A stretch of 64,000 bases of DNA from Geoglobus sp. UBA235 (GCA_002494725.1 DACG01000027.1:28031-92030); one strand, 5' to 3'. Positions 8,101 to 16,253 are shown, numbered from the stretch's first letter. Translations and numbers: made by a program. Notes: generated from the sequence alone by a model not told the origin.

Positions 8101-8640
8101 TTACTCTATTATCTCATACTCGCTTGTCACCATGAATGTCCCCGCATACTCTCTGAATGGATAGATGTACTCGTAAATTCTGTACGAGAACGTCTTCTCA
8201 AATGAATACTCCTTCTCCTCAATCTCAATCACCTTGTCAAAGAGATCTTTCATTGTCTGCTCCCTTTTTCCATCAACGCTTCCCTTCATGAGGAAAAGGT
8301 AGAGGGTTGCATCCTTTCTCAAAACAAGCCTCACCAGCATGTCATCACTACACCCACCGTAAATGCAGAAGTGGTAGCCAAAGGCGATCACAACATCAGA
8401 CTCGATCTCATCATAACTCCCGTAAATATTTCCGGGATATGATGGAGCGTACTCCCTGAACATCTCAAAAACAGATTCAAGTCTTCTCTTTGCCACATCA
8501 TTGAATGCATACCACCCGATCTTCTCAATCCCATGTATCCTCGTGATGAGCTTGAAAACAGCAAAAAGCACCTCGTTTTTTGGATAGATGACAAGAACCT
8601 TCTCTCCGGGTGCTGATGGTTTCACATATTCAGAAATCAT
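8101..8640 (-). CDS. Uncharacterised protein, paralog of the next gene (possible RecA-like fold)
   Basis: 179 aa, soluble and acidic. It aligns end to end with the 181-aa protein encoded immediately upstream: shared features are a VIYP..EV start, IGW..FN, the KRRLE helix, PG.....YDEI, GFGYHF or FGYHF, LIRLVL or LVRLVL, DLFD..I.IEEKE and a Y.....E.IE ending. The alternating strand-helix pattern resembles the DUF257-type RecA-like proteins of Thermococcales, but no Walker motif is visible. The function is not recognised. Confidence 0.6.
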   Translation of the reverse strand: MISEYVKPSAPGEKVLVIYPKNEVLFAVFKLITRIHGIEKIGWYAFNDVAKRRLESVFEMFREYAPSYPGNIYGSYDEIESDVVIAFGYHFCIYGGCSDDMLVRLVLRKDATLYLFLMKGSVDGKREQTMKDLFDKVIEIEEKEYSFEKTFSYRIYEYIYPFREYAGTFMVTSEYEIIE

Positions 8641-8677
8641 GAATATATGGCTTATTTAACATTGAAAAGATTTTCGT

Positions 8678-9223
8678 TCACTCAATCAGATTGTACTGAC
8701 TGTCTATTTTAATGGATCCCGAGAGCTCTGTATGGGGATAAACGTAGGCCTTAACCCTGTAAAAGAACTCACGACCGAGAGGAGCCTCTTTCTCTTCAAT
8801 ATCGATTATGTAATCAAAGAGGTCCCTCAGAGCTATCTGCTTGCCATCCTCAAGAACACCGGAGTAGAGGAAGTTTATAAATGTGATCTCATCATCGAGA
8901 ACAAGCCTTATGAGGGATTCGTCCGAGCTATACCCTGTGAAAACGTGAAAGTGATACCCAAAGCCAAGTATTATTTCCCTGTCAATTTCATCGTAGTTCA
9001 TGAATACCTTTCCCGGTCTTTCAGGAGCAATCTTCTGAAAGGTTTTGAAGTATTTCTCAAGCCTTTTTTTTCCTATCTCATTGAAGACAAACCATCCTAT
9101 GGTATTTCTTCCATACTCATCAGCAATGAGCTTTGATATTGAAAGAAAAACATCATTATCGGGATAAACTATCAGGCAGTCCTGACCCTTTTCAAGAGAG
9201 TGAAACACTTCTCGGAGAGACAT
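8678..9223 (-). CDS. Uncharacterised protein, paralog of the preceding-coordinate gene
   Basis: 181 aa, about one third identical by eye to its neighbour, from which it is separated by 37 nt on the same strand. This points to a local tandem duplication with later divergence. The conserved IGWFVFNEIGKKRLE and LGFGYHFH stretches probably form the core of the fold. There is no membrane segment, no metal-binding motif and no Walker box. The function is not recognised; DUF257-like membership is only a possibility. Confidence 0.6.
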   Translation of the reverse strand: MSLREVFHSLEKGQDCLIVYPDNDVFLSISKLIADEYGRNTIGWFVFNEIGKKRLEKYFKTFQKIAPERPGKVFMNYDEIDREIILGFGYHFHVFTGYSSDESLIRLVLDDEITFINFLYSGVLEDGKQIALRDLFDYIIDIEEKEAPLGREFFYRVKAYVYPHTELSGSIKIDSQYNLIE

Positions 9224-9285
9224 CAGTTCCTCATCATGAAAGTCTAATTAATAAACTTTTCCATGCTTCATTGCTGCCAGAATCT

Positions 9286-10236
9286 TTATTTTTCCACGAC
9301 AACCTCAAACCCCATTCTTTTCAGAATTCCACGGAGATTTCTGTCCCCACCGCTGACAACAACATTCCCACTTACTGAATCAAAAAGTTTCAGAACTTCT
9401 CGAAGGTATTCTGTTGAACGCACATTATCTTCAGTCTTCCACTCGAAGATTTCTGCATTCAGCCTTTCTGCAACGCTTTCAGCCATTCTGTCTGCCATGT
9501 AAATCCTCATCCTCAGAAGAAACTCTTTTCCGGGACCATCAAACAGGGTGTGATCTGTGATGAGAGCATGGGATGTCAGCTCGTCAATGAACCCCATCCA
9601 GTAAACAACAATCCCGTCTCCATACATCTCAAGATACTGGTTGTACTGTTTCTTGGAGTAAACCCTGTGAAGTTTTATATCCCCGAAAAGTGCTTTGCTT
9701 TCAATCCACTTTATGTTTCTTCCGTCAATTTCAATCCCATCCTCAATGTAAAAATCAGGAGTTTTTCTGGCCGGTCTCAGCTGGCTCTCATCCTTGAAAT
9801 CAATATCGTTCCTCTCCAGATAGTTTCGTATTATCTCCTCCCCCACCCTTCCTCTCGCAAACTGATTTCTTACAGCTATTGGAGAGTAGATGAAATCCGA
9901 GTATATCGCAGACCATATCATCTCACCCATCTCAGATGAGTCCGGATCTGAAAAGCTTCTGGCTATCTCCCTGTTCGTCATTCCAAGCGACTTCATCAGA
10001 AGCTTTATCCTCATTACAGGAGGAAGTCGAATCCATTTCGGAATTTCCCTGTACCTCTCCCAGTGATGAGCGATTTCTGGAAGTCTTGAGGTGTATGTGT
10101 GATATCTTCTCTTGACATTGTCAATTCTTTTCTGAAGGAGGATGCTGAAAAGCGTACCTCTCTCATACTTGGGGTTGGAGATGTCTCTTAAGCTCTTCAG
10201 GCTCCTTCTAATCTGAAAGAACTCCTCAGCCCTCAT
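9286..10236 (-). CDS. TPD-domain nuclease, archaeal homologue of CDIN1 (C15orf41)
   Basis: 316 aa. The N-terminal 110 residues are helical and basic, with an HTH-like stretch (MRIKLLMKSLGMTNREIARSF in two parts). The C-terminal half carries the diagnostic TPD motif followed by the PD-(D/E)XK-type core: KTPDFYIED, IEIDGR, then KWIESKALFGD. This layout is that of the TPD family, whose human member CDIN1 partners codanin-1 and is mutated in congenital dyserythropoietic anaemia type I. The candidate active-site residues are D of TPDF, E of WIESK and the following K. Its 5' end overlaps the NMD3-like gene by 11 nt. Confidence 0.75.
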   Translation of the reverse strand: MRAEEFFQIRRSLKSLRDISNPKYERGTLFSILLQKRIDNVKRRYHTYTSRLPEIAHHWERYREIPKWIRLPPVMRIKLLMKSLGMTNREIARSFSDPDSSEMGEMIWSAIYSDFIYSPIAVRNQFARGRVGEEIIRNYLERNDIDFKDESQLRPARKTPDFYIEDGIEIDGRNIKWIESKALFGDIKLHRVYSKKQYNQYLEMYGDGIVVYWMGFIDELTSHALITDHTLFDGPGKEFLLRMRIYMADRMAESVAERLNAEIFEWKTEDNVRSTEYLREVLKLFDSVSGNVVVSGGDRNLRGILKRMGFEVVVEK

Positions 10237-10492
10237 TTCTTATCCTCACCGAATAGGTGAAGAGCCACCTTACCCTTCCTTTTCTGAGGCCCGCATATCT
10301 CGTGCTTGATTTGATTTCCGCTCTGACAACTTTTCTGATCTTTGAGAGGAAGGATCTTGCATCATTGACATCCTCAAAGTAAACATCTATTCCGTATCTG
10401 TTCTCCTCAATTTCAACTCCGCTGAGCTTGCTTATGTGTCTTCTGACCTTTGAAACATCTCCTCTGAACTGGAGCAGTGCAGGATGCTTCAC
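10226..10492 (-). CDS. Small NMD3 C-terminal-domain-like protein
   Basis: With GTG 10492 as start the protein has 88 aa. A TATA-like box lies about 24 nt upstream, and a longer opening would run over the divergent gene. The sequence HPALLQFRG, then GIDVYFEDVNDARSFLSKI, then KGRVRWLFTYSVRI, follows the C-terminal beta domain of archaeal NMD3, the ribosomal large-subunit factor. The N-terminal zinc ribbons of NMD3 are absent, so this is a stand-alone tail domain. It overlaps the downstream TPD nuclease gene, suggesting co-expression. Divergence from NMD3 is large and the match is by eye. Confidence 0.5.
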   Translation of the reverse strand: MKHPALLQFRGDVSKVRRHISKLSGVEIEENRYGIDVYFEDVNDARSFLSKIRKVVRAEIKSSTRYAGLRKGRVRWLFTYSVRIRNEG

Positions 10493-10500
10493 ACTAAAAG

Positions 10501-10520
10501 TTTTTATTTCCGATTTATTT
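10501..10520. promoter_or_regulatory. Overlapping divergent promoters
   Basis: Two A/T-rich boxes share 20 bp. The plus-strand box at 10501-10510 lies about 28 nt before ATG 10534. The minus-strand box at 10511-10520 lies about 24 nt before GTG 10492. Both genes would be leaderless and their transcription could interfere. Confidence 0.4.
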
Positions 10521-10533
10521 CTTTTTCCTGACA

Positions 10534-11196
10534 ATGAGGGAGAATCTCGTGGAACTCGAGGAGGACCTTCAGTACATAAACGTGGCATCCTCAAGAAACA
10601 AAAAGGAACATGGTTTGATAAGACTCATTCTCTCATGCATGGCAGATGCTGAGGAGATTTCAAATTTAACGCCAAGAGATCTTGCTGAAAAGAAACTTGA
10701 AAATGCCACATTCCATTATGTGTACTTACGGAAGGGCAGAGAGGTAAGAAAGTCACCAGTCGATGAAAGAACCTATTGCATACTGAAAGAGATCTCGAAA
10801 TCCTCTGGCAGAAAATCCAGAATATTCAGCTATACCGAGAGTGAGATAGATGCAATAATTCAGAAATACTCTCCTGCAGGCAGAAGATACAATCTGAAGT
10901 CTCTGCTCAGATCTGTTGAGGCGATAATCTCAGACAATCTGCTTGGAAAATCTCTAAGGGAGATGAGATCGATGGAATTTGATGAGCTTTGCAAATTCAT
11001 ACAGGAGTTTCACCCCATGTTTTCAGGAATGTGGGATCTTGATGAAGATGATGTTGCATTCGACTACTTTCAGATGCTCTCGGAAAGACATGGAATCTCC
11101 AGCTATTCAGATATGGCTGAGATAAGTGGTGAGAACGAGGAGAGAATAAGGAAGCTCATGAAGAGAAAATGGTTCCAGAACTATTTGGATTCCTGA
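10534..11196 (+). CDS. Uncharacterised helical protein with degenerate tyrosine-recombinase-like core
   Basis: 220 aa, soluble and charged. Residues about 25-125 are laid out like a tyrosine recombinase catalytic domain: a LILSC..A.EISNLTPRDL helix as in Xer proteins, a strand with a basic loop, then RRYNLKSLLRS in place of the HxLRH box. The catalytic Arg and His are missing, so it would not recombine DNA. The C-terminal part ends in a small HTH-like segment (SYSDMAEISGENEERIRKLM). It overlaps the TctA-like gene by 28 nt. The recombinase relation is weak; treat it as hypothetical. Confidence 0.55.
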   Translation: MRENLVELEEDLQYINVASSRNKKEHGLIRLILSCMADAEEISNLTPRDLAEKKLENATFHYVYLRKGREVRKSPVDERTYCILKEISKSSGRKSRIFSYTESEIDAIIQKYSPAGRRYNLKSLLRSVEAIISDNLLGKSLREMRSMEFDELCKFIQEFHPMFSGMWDLDEDDVAFDYFQMLSERHGISSYSDMAEISGENEERIRKLMKRKWFQNYLDS

Positions 11197-12356
11197 TTGG
11201 TGTTGTGGCAGGACTCATACCCGGAATCCATCCAAACACGTTTGCATCTCTGATGCTCAGCACGTCCTTCATGCTATCGGGATTTTTCGACAGTCATGAG
11301 CTGGCACTCATGATATTCGTGTCATCTGTTGTGTACTCTGTGGTCAACATAATCCCCGCTGTTTTTGTAGGGGTTCCTGATGAGGATACAGCAATAGCTG
11401 TTTTTCCAGCTCACAGGATGGTTCTTGATGGGAATGGAATGATGGCGATTTCAATTTCAGCAATATCAAGCCTTCTGTCTGCAATTATCTCTCTGCCTCT
11501 TTTTTACCTGATGATTTTTCTCCAAGACATGATAGCAACAGCATCCTCACTAACACTTCCCGTTCTTGTCCTCGTGTCCGCATACCTTATCATGCTTGAG
11601 GATGACCCATTTGGAGGGTCGATGTCAAAATGGAAAAAGAGGAGCATGGCACTTTCAGTCTTCATACTTTCGGGTTTTCTCGGGTACGTATCGCTTACGA
11701 GGTTTGATAGCCATGAAATATCAGTTCTCTTCCCGCTTTTATCCGGGCTTTTTGGGTTTCCAACACTGATAGCGGGAATGACATCAGAAAAAATACCGGA
11801 ACAGAGCAGCAATATTAAAGCTCCCAGCATGAGAAATGTTCTCAAAGGAGCTATTTCAGGCCTTTTTGTTTCGGTATTTCCCGGCATAAGTTCGGGAGTT
11901 GCAACGGCTCTCTCAATCGGACGGAAAGATGATGAAGCAGGGTATGTTGCATCTGTGAGCTCTGCAAACACGGCAAACACAATACTGAACTTTGCAGTGC
12001 TGGTATCAGCAGGAAGGGTGAGGAGTGGAGCTGCTCAGGCCTTTTCTTCCTTCGTGTCACCGGAAAAATTCCTGTTTCTTCCGATCATAGGAGTTGCAGC
12101 TGCATTCTCAGCCTTTGCATTTACCATGATTGTCTCTATTCCTGCTGCAAAGGTATTTCAGCGTTTAAACCCATCCAGAATGTCTGCCGGGGTTCTTCTG
12201 TTCCTCATCTCTGCCATATTCCTGACGAACGGATTCTCGGGCATTGCGGTGTTTGCTGCTGCAGGGATGGTGGGGATTCTTACGCTTTATCTCAGGGTGA
12301 GAAGAATACACTGCATGGGCTCCATAATCATTCCGGCCATTCTCTTCCGGATCTGA
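11169..12356 (+). CDS. TctA-family membrane protein (archaeal COG1784 type)
   Basis: 395 aa with about ten hydrophobic segments. Two related motifs mark the internal repeat of the tripartite tricarboxylate transporter large subunit TctA: GLIPGIHPNTFASL near residue 15 and GLFVSVFPGISSGVATALS near residue 230. There is no TctB or TctC partner nearby, which is usual for the archaeal branch, so the substrate is unknown. Its 3' end overlaps a convergent gene by 29 nt. Confidence 0.7.
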   Translation: MVPELFGFLIGVVAGLIPGIHPNTFASLMLSTSFMLSGFFDSHELALMIFVSSVVYSVVNIIPAVFVGVPDEDTAIAVFPAHRMVLDGNGMMAISISAISSLLSAIISLPLFYLMIFLQDMIATASSLTLPVLVLVSAYLIMLEDDPFGGSMSKWKKRSMALSVFILSGFLGYVSLTRFDSHEISVLFPLLSGLFGFPTLIAGMTSEKIPEQSSNIKAPSMRNVLKGAISGLFVSVFPGISSGVATALSIGRKDDEAGYVASVSSANTANTILNFAVLVSAGRVRSGAAQAFSSFVSPEKFLFLPIIGVAAAFSAFAFTMIVSIPAAKVFQRLNPSRMSAGVLLFLISAIFLTNGFSGIAVFAAAGMVGILTLYLRVRRIHCMGSIIIPAILFRI

Positions 12357-12729
12357 ATTTTCCCTTAACAATGTGTTCCTCAATTTTTCTGACAAACCTG
12401 TCAGACGACTTTACAACTGGAATTATCGCAGTGTCACCCCTCAGATTGCTGACAGAATTCGTGTACTCAAAGCTGTCATCGTTGCTGTGATACAGAAGCC
12501 ATCTCCTGAAACCCTCCACCTCCGCAAATGCTGAGTAGGTTATTACCTCCACAACAACAAATCTGTCCTCGTAAATACCGTGAAGAGTTTCGTAATCAAC
12601 AATGAAAAGTCTCCTGTTGAAGTAAAAAACTCTCTGGGCATCAAGAGCCACCGCATTTCTGACAAAATCAGAAAGCTCGAATCTTTCAGGATCATCAATC
12701 ATGACAGGACCGTGATACTGGACATTCAT
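12328..12729 (-). CDS. Uncharacterised 133-aa protein
   Basis: Mixed alpha/beta, no signal peptide or membrane helix. The central beta-rich part (RVFYFNRRLFIVDYETLHGIYEDRF split across strands) and the C-terminal KIEEHIVKGKF helix are the only notable features. A TATA-like box at 12750-12760 lies about 26 nt before the ATG, which supports a real leaderless gene divergent from the HPS gene. No family is recognised. Confidence 0.55.
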   Translation of the reverse strand: MNVQYHGPVMIDDPERFELSDFVRNAVALDAQRVFYFNRRLFIVDYETLHGIYEDRFVVVEVITYSAFAEVEGFRRWLLYHSNDDSFEYTNSVSNLRGDTAIIPVVKSSDRFVRKIEEHIVKGKFRSGREWPE

Positions 12730-12780
12730 AACCCTGCCCGGATACCGCTACATAAAAAATTACCTGAAGTGATGCATGAA

Positions 12781-12791
12781 ATTATAAATAC
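12781..12791 (+). promoter_or_regulatory. TATA-like box for the HPS-RraA gene
   Basis: ATTATAAATA centred about 26 nt before ATG 12812. There is no Shine-Dalgarno motif between it and the start, so the transcript is probably leaderless. Confidence 0.5.
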
Positions 12792-12811
12792 AGCCCGCTC
12801 AATAATTCCCT

Positions 12812-14110
12812 ATGGATAAGCCAATACTTCAGGTTGCTCTTGATCTTCTTGAGCTGAGGAGAGCTGTTGAGATTGCCGGAGAGGCTCTGAGTGGTGGGGC
12901 TGACTGGATTGAGGTGGGAACCCCCCTCATAAAGAGTGAGGGGATGAATGCAATAAGGGAGATAAAGAAAACATATGGAGTCAGAACACTCGCAGACATG
13001 AAAACAATAGACACCGGAAACGTGGAGGTTGAGATGGCAGCCAAGAGTGGTGCCGATATAATCATGATTCTCGCCCTAAGCGATGATTCAACAATCCTTG
13101 AAGCAATAAGGGCTGCAAGAAAATACGGTGCTGAAATAATGGCAGATCTGATCAATGTTCCCGACCCGGTAAAAAGGGCTAAGGAGCTTGAGGAGCTTGG
13201 TGTCGATTACCTGAACGTTCATGTTGGGATAGATCAGCAGATGGTGGGAAAAGATCCCCTTGACATACTCTCGGAGGTTGTTGAGAATGTCAGCATACCT
13301 GTTGCAGCTGCAGGTGGGCTTGATGCCGAGAAGGCTGCTGGATGCATTGCAATGGGGGCAAGCATAGTCATAGTCGGAAGCAACATAGTCAAGTCCAGAA
13401 ACGTAACCGAGTCTGCCAGAAAGGTTAGGAAGGAGATTGATAGAGCATGGAGGGAAGGCAGAAAGGTGGAGATAAAGAGGAAGAGTCTTGAGGAGGAGAT
13501 AAGAAGTATATTAATGACGGTCTCAACCCCAAACATAAGCGACGCCATGCATAGAGCAAGGGCGATGAGAGATATATACCCGATTGTAAGGGGCAAAAAG
13601 ATTGTTGGAAAGGCCATTACTGTGAGCACATTTGATGGAGACTGGGCAAAAACTGTTGAGGCAATTGATGTGGCAGGAAAGGGTGAGGTTATTGTGGTAA
13701 AGTGCTCTGGGGATACTGCAGCCGTCTGGGGTGAGCTTGCAACGAGAAGCTGCATGAACAAGGGGATCGAGGGAGTGATCATAGACGGAGCGGTCAGGGA
13801 TGTTGATGATATTAGAGAACTCGGGTATCCGATTTTTGCGAAAAGAGAGGTGCCAAATGCTGGCGAACCAAAGGGATTTGGCGAAATAAACGTTAAGATA
13901 GTGTGCGGAGGAGTTGAGGTAAACCCCGGGGACTGGATCGTGGCAGACGATAACGGAGTGATGGTCATACCAAGAGAGAGAGCTTATGAGATAGCAAGAA
14001 GGGCCCTTGAAGTGAAGAAACATGAGGAGAGGATAAGAGGTGAAATAGAGGACAAGGGAAGAACTCTTGCAGAGATTGTGGAGCTTTACAAGTGGGAGAA
14101 GGTTCAGTGA
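12812..14110 (+). CDS. 3-hexulose-6-phosphate synthase fused to an RraA-family domain
   Basis: 432 aa. Residues 1-215 are a (beta/alpha)8 barrel of the OMP decarboxylase superfamily with the HPS signature ADMKTIDTG and GADIIMI, plus the phosphate-binding AAGGLDAEKA and VIVGSNIV loops. Residues about 225-425 match the RraA / demethylmenaquinone methyltransferase-like fold (TPNISDAMHRA, GDTAAVWGELATRSC, GVIIDGAVRDVDDI). HPS joins ribulose 5-phosphate and formaldehyde; in archaea lacking the oxidative pentose phosphate pathway the reverse reaction supplies ribulose 5-phosphate. The role of the RraA half is not settled. Convergent with the ThyA-like gene, overlapping by 7 nt. Confidence 0.88.
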   Translation: MDKPILQVALDLLELRRAVEIAGEALSGGADWIEVGTPLIKSEGMNAIREIKKTYGVRTLADMKTIDTGNVEVEMAAKSGADIIMILALSDDSTILEAIRAARKYGAEIMADLINVPDPVKRAKELEELGVDYLNVHVGIDQQMVGKDPLDILSEVVENVSIPVAAAGGLDAEKAAGCIAMGASIVIVGSNIVKSRNVTESARKVRKEIDRAWREGRKVEIKRKSLEEEIRSILMTVSTPNISDAMHRARAMRDIYPIVRGKKIVGKAITVSTFDGDWAKTVEAIDVAGKGEVIVVKCSGDTAAVWGELATRSCMNKGIEGVIIDGAVRDVDDIRELGYPIFAKREVPNAGEPKGFGEINVKIVCGGVEVNPGDWIVADDNGVMVIPRERAYEIARRALEVKKHEERIRGEIEDKGRTLAEIVELYKWEKVQ

Positions 14111-15390
14111 CCCCTGTTCTTGATTTTATCCACATACCCCGGGGTTTCAGGCTCGAGTATCTCCCTGACCGAATCAAGAAACTCTCCGTAAATGTGTGCA
14201 TCAAGAGCAAAGTGGTAATATCTGTGTGTATCAAAACCGCACATCTCTGCAACGTACTTTGTAAGAATGTTGAAGGCGAACATGTTGGCATGCATCGCTC
14301 CGTAGGCGTCATTGGAACGCATGTAAAACATCCCGAAAAATTCCCTGTTCACTCCAAACTGATACCCCCTCAGGCATGGGGGCTCATCCGAACTTATGTC
14401 CCATGGTCTTGAGATGCCAACATAGCAGTCTCTTCTCCCCGGCTCCTCCTTGAGCTTCTCAATAACCCTGAAAAGCTGGTCAACCCTCACGTCATCTCTC
14501 TCACAGTATCTTGCTCTCTCTGCGTAGGTGTAGGTTTCTCCCTCCTTCAGTATGCTCTCATCCACCTCCCTGTCAATGGATTTCGCATGAATAACATAGT
14601 CATGAGCGTATTCAATTCCGTATTTTTTGGTGAAGGGAGCCTTATCATGAATCTGATTTTCTTCGGGATTTCTGACCTCTATGAAAAGTCTGTGAACAAA
14701 CCTGCTTTCTTCCTGACCCTCGAAAAGCTCACCCCACTCTGTTTTCTTTATGCTTCCATTGTAGTATATTGCCTCAAGGGCCGAATGCCAGGCTGAAGAG
14801 AGGTAATCCTCAACTATGTGGGTTCCAAGTCTGTGATATCCAAAAACCTCTGAATAATTTACCCTTCCAACCCTGTCAAGATCTCTTTCATAGATGTGGG
14901 GTACTGCCACAACCATTCCAACACTTCCTGCCTCCATTTCCGTTTTTCTGCTCATCTCATCCAGAAGATACGCAACAAGGCCAAAATTCGCTTCAAAGTA
15001 ATTAACAGCATCAAGCGATCTGATAAAAGCCGTGGCATGCAATCTGTCATCTGAAAACAGAAAGCTGATTTCCGTAAGAGCCGGGGAGGTTCTGCAAAGA
15101 TGATCCTTGGGTCTCCATATAGGTATAGATACCCTTCTTGTGTATCTCACCCTGCCAAGCTTTTCAACAGCCATGTCAAACGACTTCTGAAGCCTTGAAT
15201 AATAACTATCTCCGCAAAAACTCCATCCACTTGTATCTGGTTCAAAACCGTAATCGGGCTTTTCAGCGACAGCAAGAAGTGGCTTGCTCCTCAGTTCTGT
15301 ACCAAATCTCGATTTGATGGAAGTGTGATCATCAATTATTCTCGAAATCATCATTTTCTGGAGACCGTCACCATTTTTTGCAAGAATCAT
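14104..15390 (-). CDS. Thymidylate synthase family protein, long archaeal form
   Basis: 428 aa. The catalytic-Cys motif is PPCLRGYQF with C339; the folate/nucleotide-binding stretch MRSNDAYGAMHANMFAF and the C-terminal ALDAHIY match ThyA's RSND and DxHIY motifs. An Arg/Asp pair (ERDDVRVDQLF) precedes the Cys. The family makes dTMP from dUMP with a methylene-carrying pterin; archaeal members probably use methanopterin derivatives. The N-terminal 100-residue extension is longer than in bacterial ThyA (about 264 aa). GGTGGTGA lies just before the ATG. The remodelled N-terminus means another pyrimidine C5-modifying reaction is possible. Confidence 0.72.
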   Translation of the reverse strand: MILAKNGDGLQKMMISRIIDDHTSIKSRFGTELRSKPLLAVAEKPDYGFEPDTSGWSFCGDSYYSRLQKSFDMAVEKLGRVRYTRRVSIPIWRPKDHLCRTSPALTEISFLFSDDRLHATAFIRSLDAVNYFEANFGLVAYLLDEMSRKTEMEAGSVGMVVAVPHIYERDLDRVGRVNYSEVFGYHRLGTHIVEDYLSSAWHSALEAIYYNGSIKKTEWGELFEGQEESRFVHRLFIEVRNPEENQIHDKAPFTKKYGIEYAHDYVIHAKSIDREVDESILKEGETYTYAERARYCERDDVRVDQLFRVIEKLKEEPGRRDCYVGISRPWDISSDEPPCLRGYQFGVNREFFGMFYMRSNDAYGAMHANMFAFNILTKYVAEMCGFDTHRYYHFALDAHIYGEFLDSVREILEPETPGYVDKIKNRGH

Positions 15391-15466
15391 TGTTTCACCA
15401 CCAAATAAATCTGACAGTGCTTTTTATTTTTAAAGACTGTGCTCTTATGGTTTTGCAAAAAAGTGT

Positions 15467-16069
15467 TTATCGGAGAGTTTCTGAATTTTTTGGATGTACT
15501 GTAGATTTTAATTCAAAAATATGTGTAATAAGTCCTGTAATAGCTATGACCAATCCTGTAAAGAAATCTTCTTTGCCATGAAAAATTCTGGGTGGCCTGA
15601 ATGCCTTGACTGTCAGGTATGTCAGAGCTGAAATTGTTGCGAGAGTGGAAATGCCATACAAAGCAATCACAAGACCTGGATTGGCTTCAGGAACAAGCAT
15701 GAGCGGTATCAGGGGAATGCAGGGAGTAAAACTCAGTAAAATCAGAAATGTTGCTGAAGACGTTCTTATATGGCTGTGAGGGTAGAGAAGAGTTGCCAAG
15801 GCATAGAGGATCCCTACAAGGATCAACCCGTATGACGCTAAACCTTCGAGAGTTCTGGCCAGTCCTAAGACATCAATGCCGAAAAGAATCATAAATCCAA
15901 CTGTTCCGGAACCGACAATATGAACAGAACCTCCTGCAAGAGAGAACAGAATTATCCTCTCAAGCTTCCATCCTCTCGATTTTCCAATGGCAACGAAAGG
16001 AATATAGTGATCCGGAGCAAATGAGTGAAAGATCCCAATACTGACAGCTGCAAACAGCACGATATCCAT
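15467..16069 (-). CDS. Membrane protein with HX4DH motif, probable Ni/Co-type transporter (NiCoT/UreH-like)
   Basis: With ATG 16069 (about 6 nt after GGTGG; GTG 16078 is possible) the protein has 200 aa and about six membrane helices. The first helix carries HSFAPDH, an HX4DH motif at H15-D20-H21 that is the signature of nickel/cobalt permeases and UreH-like relatives. A second helix has SFTPCIPLIPL. There are few other charged residues in the membrane. A 16-bp palindrome lies directly upstream, suggesting control by a dimeric regulator. The fold fits several small transporter families, so the metal is unproven. Confidence 0.6.
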   Translation of the reverse strand: MDIVLFAAVSIGIFHSFAPDHYIPFVAIGKSRGWKLERIILFSLAGGSVHIVGSGTVGFMILFGIDVLGLARTLEGLASYGLILVGILYALATLLYPHSHIRTSSATFLILLSFTPCIPLIPLMLVPEANPGLVIALYGISTLATISALTYLTVKAFRPPRIFHGKEDFFTGLVIAITGLITHIFELKSTVHPKNSETLR

Positions 16070-16081
16070 CTGAACCACCTT

Positions 16082-16097
16082 ATCAAATTAATTTGAT
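16082..16097. promoter_or_regulatory. 16-bp perfect palindrome, candidate operator
   Basis: ATCAAATTAATTTGAT is self-complementary over all 16 bases. It lies between the start of the HX4DH transporter gene (16069) and a TATA-like box near 16112-16121, where a repressor would cover the transcription start. Confidence 0.5.
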
Positions 16098-16125
16098 TTT
16101 AAGTAAAGTTTATTGTATATAAGGG

Positions 16126-16145
16126 TTTCGGAGGGTTTTCCGAAA
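16126..16145. repeat. Short inverted repeat upstream of tRNA-Gly
   Basis: TTTCGGA (16126-16132) and TCCGAAA (16139-16145) can form a 7-bp stem with a 6-nt loop. It lies between the divergent transporter promoter and tRNA-Gly. The role is unknown. Confidence 0.35.
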
Positions 16146-16179
16146 GCCTTATTAACCTCCACAGACACCCCTTAGCCAA

Positions 16180-16253
16180 GCGCCGGTGGTGTAGCCTGGC
16201 TAACACAGGGGCTTGCCGAGCCCCTGCCCCGGGTTCGAATCCCGGCCGGCGCA
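16180..16253 (+). tRNA. tRNA-Gly (GCC)
   Basis: Acceptor arms GCGCCGG and CCGGCGC pair fully, followed by discriminator A. The anticodon loop TTGCCGA between GGGGC and GCCCC gives anticodon GCC (reads GGC). The T arm is CCGGG-TTCGAAT-CCCGG. Length is 74 nt, with no intron and no encoded CCA. Confidence 0.95.

Noticed and set aside
8732..9136. Plus-strand frame of 134 residues
   Set aside because: It is the complement of the paralog gene on the minus strand and shows no protein-like conservation.
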